From: a virus
DNA: 64,000 nt
Direction: 5' to 3' (one strand)
Virus record (IMG/VR): IMGVR_UViG_3300019458_000002
Span: 107,714-171,713 of that record
Shown here: piece after piece, positions 32,877-39,448 of the stretch
Layout of the letters: every line of letters begins with the position of its first letter
How positions within the stretch are numbered: position 1 is the first letter of the stretch
Notes under the pieces: model-generated
What the model was told of the DNA's origin: nothing
Seen by the model: only the letters and a program-made list of their open reading frames with translations
Databases searched by the model: none
Translations under genes and position numbers: made by a program

Positions 32877-33652
32877 TGAAAGACTCATTAGGTGACCGTA
32901 TGAAGGATTATGAAGGCGTACCTCGTGTACGTCTTATCAAGAAGATGCCAGTCATTGCTCGCATTGACGGAAAGGCCTTCCACACGCTAACACGAAAGAT
33001 GGCGAAGCCTTACGATAAGAACTTCCAGTATACAATGCTAGATACTGCGCTCCACCTCTGTACAGAGATTCAGGGCACAAAGATGGCATATGTCCAGAGC
33101 GATGAAATCAGCCTTCTGATTATGGACAATAACACCCGCGATACCCAGGCCTGGTTTGACAATGAACTACAGAAGATGTGCTCTGTGGCAGCCAGCATGG
33201 CTGCTTCTCAGTTTATGTGGAGCTTTGTATCAAACTTTGGGCTAGGGGCCGTCACAAACGTGCGCCCCGCCTTTGATGCACGTTTTTGGAACCTACCTGA
33301 GAACGAAGTTGTGAATTATTTCGTTTGGCGTCAACAGGATGCCGTACGAAACTCCATCCAAAGCCTAGCTCAAGCCAACTTCCCTCATAAAGAACTCCAT
33401 GGCCTGTCATGCGACCAACTGCAGGAAAAGCTTTTTCAGGAAAAAAGCATCAACTGGAATGACTGCTTGACCATGGATAAGCGTGGGAGTTGTATTGTCA
33501 AGTCCATAAAGACTATTTACACAGATAAAGGAACTGCAGACCGTAGAATCTGGGTAACTGACCTTGAAATCCCTACATTTACTCAGGACCGCAAATACAT
33601 TGCCACAAGGCTCTTGCCAGAAGAATCTGTTTCTGGTAAAAAGGAACAATGA
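32876..33652 (+). CDS. thg1-like: Thg1-like 3'-5' polymerase (tRNA-His guanylyltransferase family)
   Basis: 258 residues. The N-terminal catalytic part has RIDGKAFHTLTR (Asp31) and QSDEISLLI (Asp76, Glu77), the metal-binding carboxylates at almost the same positions as in human THG1 (29, 76, 77), then SVAASMAASQF. The family adds G(-1) to tRNA-His or, as Thg1-like proteins, rebuilds tRNA 5' ends by 3'-5' addition using a template. The start overlaps the RNA ligase stop by 1 base, so ligase and Thg1 are probably made together. Few phages are known to carry it. Confidence 0.88.
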   Translation: MKDSLGDRMKDYEGVPRVRLIKKMPVIARIDGKAFHTLTRKMAKPYDKNFQYTMLDTALHLCTEIQGTKMAYVQSDEISLLIMDNNTRDTQAWFDNELQKMCSVAASMAASQFMWSFVSNFGLGAVTNVRPAFDARFWNLPENEVVNYFVWRQQDAVRNSIQSLAQANFPHKELHGLSCDQLQEKLFQEKSINWNDCLTMDKRGSCIVKSIKTIYTDKGTADRRIWVTDLEIPTFTQDRKYIATRLLPEESVSGKKEQ

Positions 33653-33842
33653 AATACGTTCTGCTTTTCCCAGACGGTGGCTTCGTGGGCCTTGATAGCA
33701 GTAGTGGGGCTACCCATGGAATTGTGCGCACGATTTAAGGTATGCGCATTTTTGGTTTGAAGATGAAGCCCGCGCGTATATTAAGAATTTTCCAGAGTTG
33801 CGTTTGTTCAAATTCGAATATCAACTTTATGCTGTGGACTAA
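33649..33842 (+). pseudogene. Small conserved-type phage gene broken by a single-base frameshift
   Basis: The ATG at 33649 has AAGGA upstream and reads YVLLFPDGGFVGLDSSSG, then frame is lost at a GGGG run (33706-33709) and stops at 33736-33738. Moving the frame by one base at the G run gives GGYPWNCAHDLRYAHFWFED and on to a stop at 33842, three bases before the next gene. Joined, this makes about 64 residues resembling small phage proteins with an SSGGYPW core. One G is missing from the run, or ribosomes slip there. Function unknown. Confidence 0.7.
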
Positions 33843-33845
33843 ATC

Positions 33846-34091
33846 ATGACCGGAACACTAAAGAAAATTCATAATGGTACTGCAATGCGCACTGACGAGA
33901 TTCGTGGTGAAGCCATTGAACCTCCAACTGTAGGCCACTGCTTTGTTATGGTGGGTCCACCACTTGAAGATGGAGACTTCAGACTAACCCGAACTTCTCT
34001 TGTGAAAGACGTAAAGGAAGTTACTCCTGGGCACTGGGAAATTCACACCCTAAATTCAGTCTACTCTTTCGTAGAAGAAACGCTGTCATAA
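33846..34091 (+). CDS. Hypothetical small protein
   Basis: 81 residues, strand-rich (GHCFVMVGPPL, DFRLTRTSLVKDV, WEIHTLNSVYSFVEE). This pattern of short phage proteins with a GxxF..VG.PL and a C-terminal S.Y.F is seen elsewhere in large phages but has no known role. Overlaps the next gene by 1 base. Confidence 0.5.
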   Translation: MTGTLKKIHNGTAMRTDEIRGEAIEPPTVGHCFVMVGPPLEDGDFRLTRTSLVKDVKEVTPGHWEIHTLNSVYSFVEETLS

Positions 34092-34465
34092 TGCGATTCG
34101 ATTGGTATCTCATAAAGAGAGCTTGCCGATTTTGGTGGCAACGTAGAACCCGTGGGTGGGACGATAGCGAAACCTGGAGTTTAGAACATAGCTTGGCTAA
34201 GCACATTGCCCCTCGTCTGCGTAGATTTAAGGAACTTACTATTGGAATTCCGGGGTGTCTTCTTCCTCAGGAGAGACCTACTGCTGCACAAAGAGCAAGG
34301 GCTGAAAAGAAGTGGGACGAAATACTTGATGACATGATTTATGCTTATGAATTTATAGCAGACCACGATAAGTATTTCTTAGCACAATTTGATTCCCCAG
34401 AATGGAAGCGCGTTAACAGGGGTCGAAATCTTTTTCACAAATACTATTACTCATTGTGGTGGTAA
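34091..34465 (+). CDS. Hypothetical phage protein (common unknown family)
   Basis: 124 residues, rich in Trp and Arg at the N-terminus (IKRACRFWWQRRTRGWDD). The centre, TWSLEHSLAKHIAPRLRRFK, and the later WDEILDDMIYAYEFI resemble a family of unknown function that I recall as frequent in large phages. No catalytic motif seen. Confidence 0.55.
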   Translation: MRFDWYLIKRACRFWWQRRTRGWDDSETWSLEHSLAKHIAPRLRRFKELTIGIPGCLLPQERPTAAQRARAEKKWDEILDDMIYAYEFIADHDKYFLAQFDSPEWKRVNRGRNLFHKYYYSLWW

Positions 34466-34687
34466 ATGCGAGTAGCAATTGACGACGGCAACGGTGACCT
34501 AATCGAAGGCGAAATAGAGATGGGTCCAGCATCCAATGGATGCATTAGGCTCAAGATGGATGGCGGCAAAACTGCCATTAGTCATGTGGATAGGGTACTA
34601 CCCTTAGACGAAGAAGCCGAGGAACGTATGAAAAACGGCTATTCTAGTATAAAGGTAACCTCACATGCCCAAGAAAAAGGAAAATAA
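34466..34687 (+). CDS. Hypothetical small protein
   Basis: 73 residues directly after the previous stop. The sequence (IDDGNGDLIEGEIEMGPASN, TAISHVDRVLPLDEEAEE) suggests a small beta barrel with an acidic helix. Overlaps the dUTPase start by 23 bases. Function unknown. Confidence 0.5.
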   Translation: MRVAIDDGNGDLIEGEIEMGPASNGCIRLKMDGGKTAISHVDRVLPLDEEAEERMKNGYSSIKVTSHAQEKGK

Positions 34688-35126
34688 AGAAGGTCGTTTC
34701 TTCGTCAAAGTAAAGAAATTAGACCCCGAAGCCGTCTACCCTCAATATCAGACACCAGGGTCCTCAGGAATGGACCTTGTAGCTCTTACAGACCAGTTCC
34801 TAAACAAGGGCCAGATTCGCTTAGTCTCAACGGGGCTTGCATTTGAAATCCCGACCGGGTACGAGGGTCAAATCCGGCCTCGGTCGTCTCTGGCGTCACG
34901 CCACGGCGTCACAGTAGTCAATTCGCCGGGGACTATTGATAGTGACTATAGGGGAGAGGTCAAGGTTGCTCTCATTAATTTAAGCACCGAGTCATATAAG
35001 GTCACAAAAGGGGATAGAATTGCGCAATTAGTCATTGCGCCAGTTATGAAGGCTGAGATTGAAGCCGTAACAGAAGTCACCGACTCTGAAAGAGGAGAGG
35101 GTGGCTTCGGGAGCACAGGCCAGTAA
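34665..35126 (+). CDS. dut: dUTP pyrophosphatase (trimeric type)
   Basis: 153 residues with all five dUTPase motifs in order: SSGMDLVAL, RPRSSLASRHGV, GTIDSDYRGEVKVALIN, DRIAQLVIAPV and the C-terminal GEGGFGSTG arm. It hydrolyses dUTP to dUMP, keeping uracil out of phage DNA and feeding dTMP synthesis. Length matches the homotrimeric family (about 150). It overlaps small genes on both sides. Confidence 0.95.
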   Translation: MPKKKENKEGRFFVKVKKLDPEAVYPQYQTPGSSGMDLVALTDQFLNKGQIRLVSTGLAFEIPTGYEGQIRPRSSLASRHGVTVVNSPGTIDSDYRGEVKVALINLSTESYKVTKGDRIAQLVIAPVMKAEIEAVTEVTDSERGEGGFGSTGQ

Positions 35127-35347
35127 TGCTTTTGGTTAAGGGACCTTGCACACACTGCAAAAAAGAGGTTACCCTCGTAGACACTGAGCCCGAGACCTAC
35201 GGCGCTCCAATCTTTTGTAGGAGATGCGCTTTTGCTCTTTCTAGGCAGGTTGATGACTTGTTCAAATCACTGCAAGCTGCAATTGGTGCAGCGAATAGAG
35301 TTGGTCAGGAACTTTCTGACCTACGGAGGAAAGGCGGCTCAGCATAG
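35126..35347 (+). CDS. Small zinc-ribbon protein
   Basis: 73 residues. N-terminal zinc ribbon CTHCKK ... FCRRCA, then a long helix (RQVDDLFKSLQAAIGAANRV). ATG overlaps the dUTPase stop. One of three zinc-ribbon-type small proteins in this area. Function unknown. Confidence 0.55.
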   Translation: MLLVKGPCTHCKKEVTLVDTEPETYGAPIFCRRCAFALSRQVDDLFKSLQAAIGAANRVGQELSDLRRKGGSA

Positions 35348-35356
35348 GATGACTCA

Positions 35357-35542
35357 ATGGGCCTACAAACCTGTCCAGCATGTAACTCAGGGAATCTCTA
35401 CGTATATGAGGGAGAAACCATAACAGAGAAGTATTGCATGCAATGCGCCTTCGAAGAAAGAATTAAACATCCTCCTATTGTAATCAATAGACCACTAGCA
35501 TATACTAGTCCAAAGCCTTGGAGAACTAAGCCGCCATCATGA
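35357..35542 (+). CDS. Small zinc-ribbon protein
   Basis: 61 residues with CPACNSGNL and CMQCAFE forming a zinc ribbon, then a Pro-rich basic tail (RPLAYTSPKPWRTKPPS). Overlaps the next gene by 4 bases. Function unknown. Confidence 0.55.
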   Translation: MGLQTCPACNSGNLYVYEGETITEKYCMQCAFEERIKHPPIVINRPLAYTSPKPWRTKPPS

Positions 35543-35769
35543 AAAAGACCGACAAAGACTACGCTTACTCTATTGTAGATTCGCGTTACAGAGATGAAGA
35601 CTATGATAGCTATCATGTTGAAACCGTAATGCTTGGCATTCAAAAAGGAAAAGAGCTTTCTCAAGTTGAGATTGAGGAGTTAAAATCAGAAATTCGTAGA
35701 CTTGAAGACACTATAGATTCCTTAAGGGATGAGGTGTTTTATTATAATTCTTGCCGAAGAGATTCATAA
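35539..35769 (+). CDS. Hypothetical coiled-coil small protein
   Basis: 76 residues: an acidic, Tyr-rich N-terminal half and a C-terminal coiled coil (EIEELKSEIRRLEDTIDSLR). Stop overlaps the phosphoesterase ATG. Function unknown. Confidence 0.5.
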   Translation: MKKTDKDYAYSIVDSRYRDEDYDSYHVETVMLGIQKGKELSQVEIEELKSEIRRLEDTIDSLRDEVFYYNSCRRDS

Positions 35770-36545
35770 TGAAAAACCTGCAGATAATGTCCGACCTTCA
35801 CTTTGAGTTTCACCACGACCATGGCGAGAGCTTCATCAATGGGCTTGACCCAAGCAATGTTGATATTCTTGTACTGGCAGGAGACATAGCTTCATTGAAC
35901 GGAGGCATGTTGGCTGGAGCTTTGCATCAGTTTAGCAAAAAGTTCAAGAATGTTGTGTACGTTCCTGGCAACCACGAATTCTACAAGACCGCAATTCGAC
36001 TGGGCTGGAACAAACTACATAATACGACTGTAAAAACGGTTCACATTTTGCATAATGAAGCAAAGACGGTAGATGGAGTTAGGTTCTATGGGGGTACCAT
36101 GTGGTTTCCTGAGACCTACGACCCCATGACCATTAATGCTAAGACTCGCATGAACGACTTCTATCAGATTTCGGACATGGAGCCAGAGTGCTATCGTGAA
36201 AACACCGACTTCGTCAACAAATACGGCGTAAATGTCAACGAAAAAACAGTGGTACTCACACATCACTTGCCTTCTCCAGAGAGTACGCCACGGCGCTTTA
36301 GGGCATCTCAGCTAAATCCATTCTTTGTCTGTGACATGCAGCAGAAAATTGAAAGCTGCGCAGTGCCCCAACTGTGGATTCATGGACATACACACGACTT
36401 CAATGACTATAATATGCACCTGGGTTATGGTGACGACTGCCCTAAGCTCAGGGTCGTAGCAAATCCTCATGGATACCCTGGCGAACCTTCGGGCTTGCAT
36501 TACAAAGAAAAATTTGTTATACCTGTAAGTGAGGTTAATGAATGA
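35769..36545 (+). CDS. Calcineurin-like metallophosphoesterase
   Basis: 258 residues from the ATG at 35769 (TAATG overlap with the previous stop). Motifs: MSDLHFEFH (about 7-15), VLAGDIAS (about 38), VPGNHEFY (about 69), LTHHLPSP (about 168) and HGHTHDF (about 207). These are the metal ligands of the calcineurin-like fold. The protein resembles small Ser/Thr phosphatase-like or 2',3'-cyclic phosphodiesterase-like enzymes of phages; the substrate is unknown. It is distinct from the longer phosphoesterase at 12796. Confidence 0.82.
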   Translation: MKNLQIMSDLHFEFHHDHGESFINGLDPSNVDILVLAGDIASLNGGMLAGALHQFSKKFKNVVYVPGNHEFYKTAIRLGWNKLHNTTVKTVHILHNEAKTVDGVRFYGGTMWFPETYDPMTINAKTRMNDFYQISDMEPECYRENTDFVNKYGVNVNEKTVVLTHHLPSPESTPRRFRASQLNPFFVCDMQQKIESCAVPQLWIHGHTHDFNDYNMHLGYGDDCPKLRVVANPHGYPGEPSGLHYKEKFVIPVSEVNE

Positions 36546-36631
36546 AAGCCAAAGACGCAATTTTCCACTTCTGCGTGGGATTCGTAATTGGCAGCGTGTT
36601 TATAACAATTGTTGAATGGATATCAAAATGA
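36542..36631 (+). CDS. Very small membrane protein
   Basis: 29 residues: a short basic start and one hydrophobic helix (FHFCVGFVIGSVFITIVEWI). Four-base ATGA overlaps at both ends couple it to the phosphoesterase and to the secreted protein gene. No function known; the tight coupling supports it being real. Confidence 0.5.
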   Translation: MKAKDAIFHFCVGFVIGSVFITIVEWISK

Positions 36632-37002
36632 AGGTTTTCCTTGCAATTCTAAGTTTGGTCATGTTTGTCAGCACTGCGCAGGCAGGAGGGCGGCGCATGA
36701 AGTACCGTCCCTACATCGTTCAGGATGTAAATGGTCAGAATCAATGCGAAGAGGATGACCCGCTTGGACCCTGCTATGACAGGAGAATCACAATTGTAAA
36801 TCCACTGAAGCTGACAGTCTTTGTCAAGCTGGATTGCGGCATTGAATTCTTGACAAAGGCTGAATCATATATACCAGGCAAAGGAGTTGTAACGATTGCG
36901 ATTAACACAGCTGGCTTTGTTGGAGGTCTTAGGAAGGGCGAGTGTAAAATCAAGCTTTGGAAGGAGTGGGGCGGCAACCGCAAAACCCACTACTTGAAAT
37001 AA
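36628..37002 (+). CDS. Secreted (periplasmic) small protein
   Basis: 124 residues from the ATG at 36628, which gives a clean signal peptide (MKVFLAILSLVMFVSTAQA, cleavage expected after AQA). The mature part has four Cys (NQC, GPC, LDC, GEC), able to form two disulfides, and a strand-rich pattern. It may act in the periplasm, for example in superinfection exclusion or lysis timing; the sequence does not decide. Confidence 0.6.
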   Translation: MKVFLAILSLVMFVSTAQAGGRRMKYRPYIVQDVNGQNQCEEDDPLGPCYDRRITIVNPLKLTVFVKLDCGIEFLTKAESYIPGKGVVTIAINTAGFVGGLRKGECKIKLWKEWGGNRKTHYLK

Positions 37003-37097
37003 TGGACTACATCATGCTTTTGATGTGTATGGCGCTAGGACTTGCAGCGTATGTAGCTGTTGAGATTGGAAACCATGGAAAGAGACGTAAATCCTAA
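37002..37097 (+). CDS. Very small membrane protein
   Basis: 31 residues with a hydrophobic helix (YIMLLMCMALGLAAYVAVEI) and a basic C-terminal tail (GKRRKS), so N-out/C-in topology is expected. TAATG overlap with the previous stop, and 23-base overlap with the next gene. Function unknown. Confidence 0.45.
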   Translation: MDYIMLLMCMALGLAAYVAVEIGNHGKRRKS

Positions 37098-37434
37098 ATC
37101 TATAACAAGGCTCTTTTACCTTCAAAAGAAGGAAGAACTGCTTGGAACCACTCTATATGGAGTACCTATCTGCGATAGGTCATGCCTGGATTTTTGGAGT
37201 AATTTTACGGAGAAGTCGCTGTTTACAAGCGAGGATGAAGTCTATGATTTTTGGAAGAGATATCCTGAATGTGAGCTAACAACATTCGAAATCAAGAATG
37301 AGATTGAGGTAAAAAAGTATAGCCATCATTCAGGTGTTGATGGCAGATATGGAATCGTCTGTGAGAAGTGTGGAATAATTGCAGATGACCACGGGAGATG
37401 GGAGTATCAGTGCAGCTACTACAGCGAACAATAA
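37075..37434 (+). CDS. Hypothetical protein with Cys knuckle
   Basis: 119 residues from the ATG at 37075 (an earlier in-frame start is open but overlaps more of the membrane protein gene). It contains a C-terminal CEKCGIIADDHGRW that could bind zinc and a conserved-looking LYGVPICDRSCLDFW. No family recognised. Confidence 0.5.
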   Translation: MERDVNPKSITRLFYLQKKEELLGTTLYGVPICDRSCLDFWSNFTEKSLFTSEDEVYDFWKRYPECELTTFEIKNEIEVKKYSHHSGVDGRYGIVCEKCGIIADDHGRWEYQCSYYSEQ

Positions 37435-37444
37435 ATGAACTATT

Positions 37445-37466
37445 AATCCAGATTATTTCCTGGATT
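37445..37466 (+). terminator. Weak terminator-like hairpin
   Basis: A perfect 7-bp inverted repeat (37445-37451 with 37460-37466) with an 8-base AT-rich loop, followed by CTTTGGCTTT. It sits in the 76-base gap before peptide deformylase. The stem is AT-rich and the T tract short, so termination would be inefficient at best. Confidence 0.3.
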
Positions 37467-37510
37467 CTTTGGCTTTATCTGTCAACACGTTTAGTTTGGA
37501 TGGCACGGTA

Positions 37511-38005
37511 ATGGTTAGAGACATCTTGGTCTGGCCTGATACTAGACTTAAGGTCATGTCTAAGGAAGTTACCCCTGACATGAATGTAAGTGGCTTAGTC
37601 GTTGATATGTACGACACCATGATGTCTAAGCAAGGTCTCGGACTTGCGGCCATTCAAGTCGGAGTCCCATATCGCATGTTCGTTATGGAGGCCATTGGTG
37701 AGCATGAACCTACACTGATTGTAAACCCCAGAATTCTGAAGGTGATGGGATTCCCAGAGCTTGTCGATGAGGGTTGCCTATCTGTTCCTGGCTTCCAAGA
37801 AAAGGTATTTCGATTTCCTAAAATTATGTTTGAGGCTAGGAACCTTAATTCTGGGTCTCTGTATGCAACGATTGTAGATGGCCTCCGCGCCCAAGTTTTT
37901 CAACACGAATTCGAGCATCTGAATGGGGAGATTTTCCTCAAGCACTTGCCTGAGGAAACCCAGAAAGAAATCACAAAGAAACTGAAGAAAGGTAAGAAAT
38001 CATGA
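37511..38005 (+). CDS. def: Peptide deformylase
   Basis: 164 residues from the ATG at 37511 (a TTG at 37469 is also open; the family normally begins close to VRDILVWPDTRL). All three metal-enzyme motifs are present: GLGLAAIQ (motif 1), EGCLSVP (motif 2) and QHEFEHLNG (motif 3, HExxH type). The enzyme removes the formyl group from new proteins. Phage-encoded deformylases are known from cyanophages and other large phages; the gain may be faster protein maturation when host functions decline. Confidence 0.93.
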   Translation: MVRDILVWPDTRLKVMSKEVTPDMNVSGLVVDMYDTMMSKQGLGLAAIQVGVPYRMFVMEAIGEHEPTLIVNPRILKVMGFPELVDEGCLSVPGFQEKVFRFPKIMFEARNLNSGSLYATIVDGLRAQVFQHEFEHLNGEIFLKHLPEETQKEITKKLKKGKKS

Positions 38006-38259
38006 AGACTATCGCAACACTATTGGCTCTAGCCCTATTTGGGTGCGCACATACTCCAGCTAAGACTCAGCTGGAAAAGAACATGGATGTCTGTAAGGCT
38101 GAGCTAGAAACCGTCCTAAAGCGGCGAGGAGTTGAGGGGGCAAAGGTTCTTAGCTGCACCTTCAACAAGGAGCAGCAGCGAGTCAATTGCGTCTTTGAAG
38201 TCGATGGACAGAAGGATGAGCTTGGGCGTCATGTAACGCCAGAAGGGGCGTGCGAATAA
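38002..38259 (+). CDS. Small lipoprotein
   Basis: 85 residues. The signal ends in a lipobox, ALFGCAH, so lipidation at Cys15 is expected, anchoring it to the inner or outer membrane. The mature part has Cys residues in CKAELETVL, SCTF, NCVFEVDG and the final GACE, a pattern shared with the next gene product. It overlaps its neighbours by 4 and 1 bases. Possible lysis (spanin-like) or exclusion role; not proven. Confidence 0.6.
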   Translation: MKTIATLLALALFGCAHTPAKTQLEKNMDVCKAELETVLKRRGVEGAKVLSCTFNKEQQRVNCVFEVDGQKDELGRHVTPEGACE

Positions 38260-38561
38260 TGAGCCGCAAAATCTATCTTTACGTAAGGTTGGCAGTCCTG
38301 AGTCTGTTAGCTGGATACGTTGTCCATCTTGGAATTCAGAACTACCGAGAGACAAGCAAGCTAAATGACTGTGCCCTGCTTGTTCAGTCAAAGCTGAGCG
38401 AAGCCGGTGCGCAATACAATCCAGTTGTCTTGCAGTGCAAGAACCTTGTCTTAAAGGGCGACCTTAATAGGGTTGTATGCAGCTTTGAAGACGATGTGTC
38501 TCCAGGTGGACCTGAACGCAGAGTCCATCCTGTGATAGTTCCAGCCGGTTTCTGCGACTAA
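38259..38561 (+). CDS. Membrane-anchored paralogue of the small lipoprotein
   Basis: 100 residues from the ATG at 38259, overlapping the lipoprotein stop. An N-terminal membrane helix (LAVLSLLAGYVVHLGI, about 12-27) is followed by a soluble part with NDCALLVQSKL, LQCKN, VVCSFEDD and P.GFCD. The Cys spacing and VxCxFExD ... RxVxP ... GxC pattern match the lipoprotein, so the two appear to be tandem duplicates in different membrane anchors. It is the last plus-strand gene. Confidence 0.6.
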   Translation: MSRKIYLYVRLAVLSLLAGYVVHLGIQNYRETSKLNDCALLVQSKLSEAGAQYNPVVLQCKNLVLKGDLNRVVCSFEDDVSPGGPERRVHPVIVPAGFCD

Positions 38562-38564
38562 GTT

Positions 38565-38921
38565 TTAGTGAACCCGGAACCAAGAAGTGTAGTCAAACTC
38601 AACAGGGACTACGCCTTGGTGCTGAGTTAGTCTGCCGCCTGAATAGTTTGTAGGCGAAGCCATATCGCTATAGCCATAGTTATGGCCGTGGAAATACCCG
38701 TCTGTAGGGGAGGGAGTAACTCTTTTTACCCTCAAGCTAGTTGGGCTCACTAGTTCAACAATCTGAACCGTCTCAGAAATCGTATTAAGAGAGTTGATGA
38801 TGCTGCACTGAGCACCAGGGAAGAAGTTCTCTACTGAGACAGGGTTGGTAACGGTAATTGTCCCATCAGCGCCTGCTGTTGTGATAGGGATTGTTAGTTC
38901 AGGGCATTGAATATACGGCAT
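38565..38921 (-). CDS. Hypothetical virion-associated small protein
   Basis: 118 residues; AAGGAGAAAC precedes the ATG. Strand-rich (ELTIPITTAGADGTITVTNP, VQIVELVSPTSLRVKRVTP) with an aromatic C-terminal part, like small tail or fibre-associated domains. It is the last gene of the minus-strand structural block; its stop lies 3 bases from the convergent plus-strand stop. Confidence 0.5.
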   Translation of the reverse strand: MPYIQCPELTIPITTAGADGTITVTNPVSVENFFPGAQCSIINSLNTISETVQIVELVSPTSLRVKRVTPSPTDGYFHGHNYGYSDMASPTNYSGGRLTQHQGVVPVEFDYTSWFRVH

Positions 38922-38938
38922 TGTTTCTCCTTATAAGA

Positions 38939-39448
38939 TTAGGACTTAGTCCAGGTCCAATCGAAGGTGTCAAGATAGGTAAAAACCCCTGGCATACCCT
39001 TCTTTTTGATAATTGCGATTAAGGCAGGCCAAGTGATTCCCTTAGCCTTGATATCTAGCTGGACATGAGGACCCTCTTTGAAATTCTGCCAGTAGTATGC
39101 AGCATCTAGGCCAAGCTTCTTAGCTTCCTCAGCCAGTATGGCGTATTCCTTGATGTCCCAATTGGGCTGCAAGCCTTCCTTGCCTGGGTCTCCGTCCCTA
39201 CATGAGTCTACGGCTACACCGTATTGGTGGGCAGAATAGCCTGGAGGAGCTTTTGTTACAATACCTCTTGACTTATCTGTGCGTCCATAAGAATAGAGTT
39301 TTTCCTGGTCTTTGTAGGACCTTAGGCCATTTGTGGCATAGTAAATTGCGCCCCGTTTTTCACAGTTTGTCAATAAAATTTTGTACTTTTCTAAGAAAGG
39401 CGGATAAAGTAGCTTACTGTCAATTCTTTTTAGATAATCATCACTCAT
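38939..39448 (-). CDS. M15-type L-Ala-D-Glu endopeptidase (endolysin-like)
   Basis: 169 residues. Matches the M15/VanY peptidase layout: a GLRSYKDQEKLY substrate-site helix, SAHQYGVAVD with zinc ligands His74 and Asp81, and EGPHVQ with His128. Enzymes of this family cut the peptide stems of peptidoglycan and serve as phage endolysins. There is no signal peptide, so a holin would be needed; none is obvious nearby. The gene ends the tail block, so a tail-associated role is an alternative. Confidence 0.85.
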   Translation of the reverse strand: MSDDYLKRIDSKLLYPPFLEKYKILLTNCEKRGAIYYATNGLRSYKDQEKLYSYGRTDKSRGIVTKAPPGYSAHQYGVAVDSCRDGDPGKEGLQPNWDIKEYAILAEEAKKLGLDAAYYWQNFKEGPHVQLDIKAKGITWPALIAIIKKKGMPGVFTYLDTFDWTWTKS

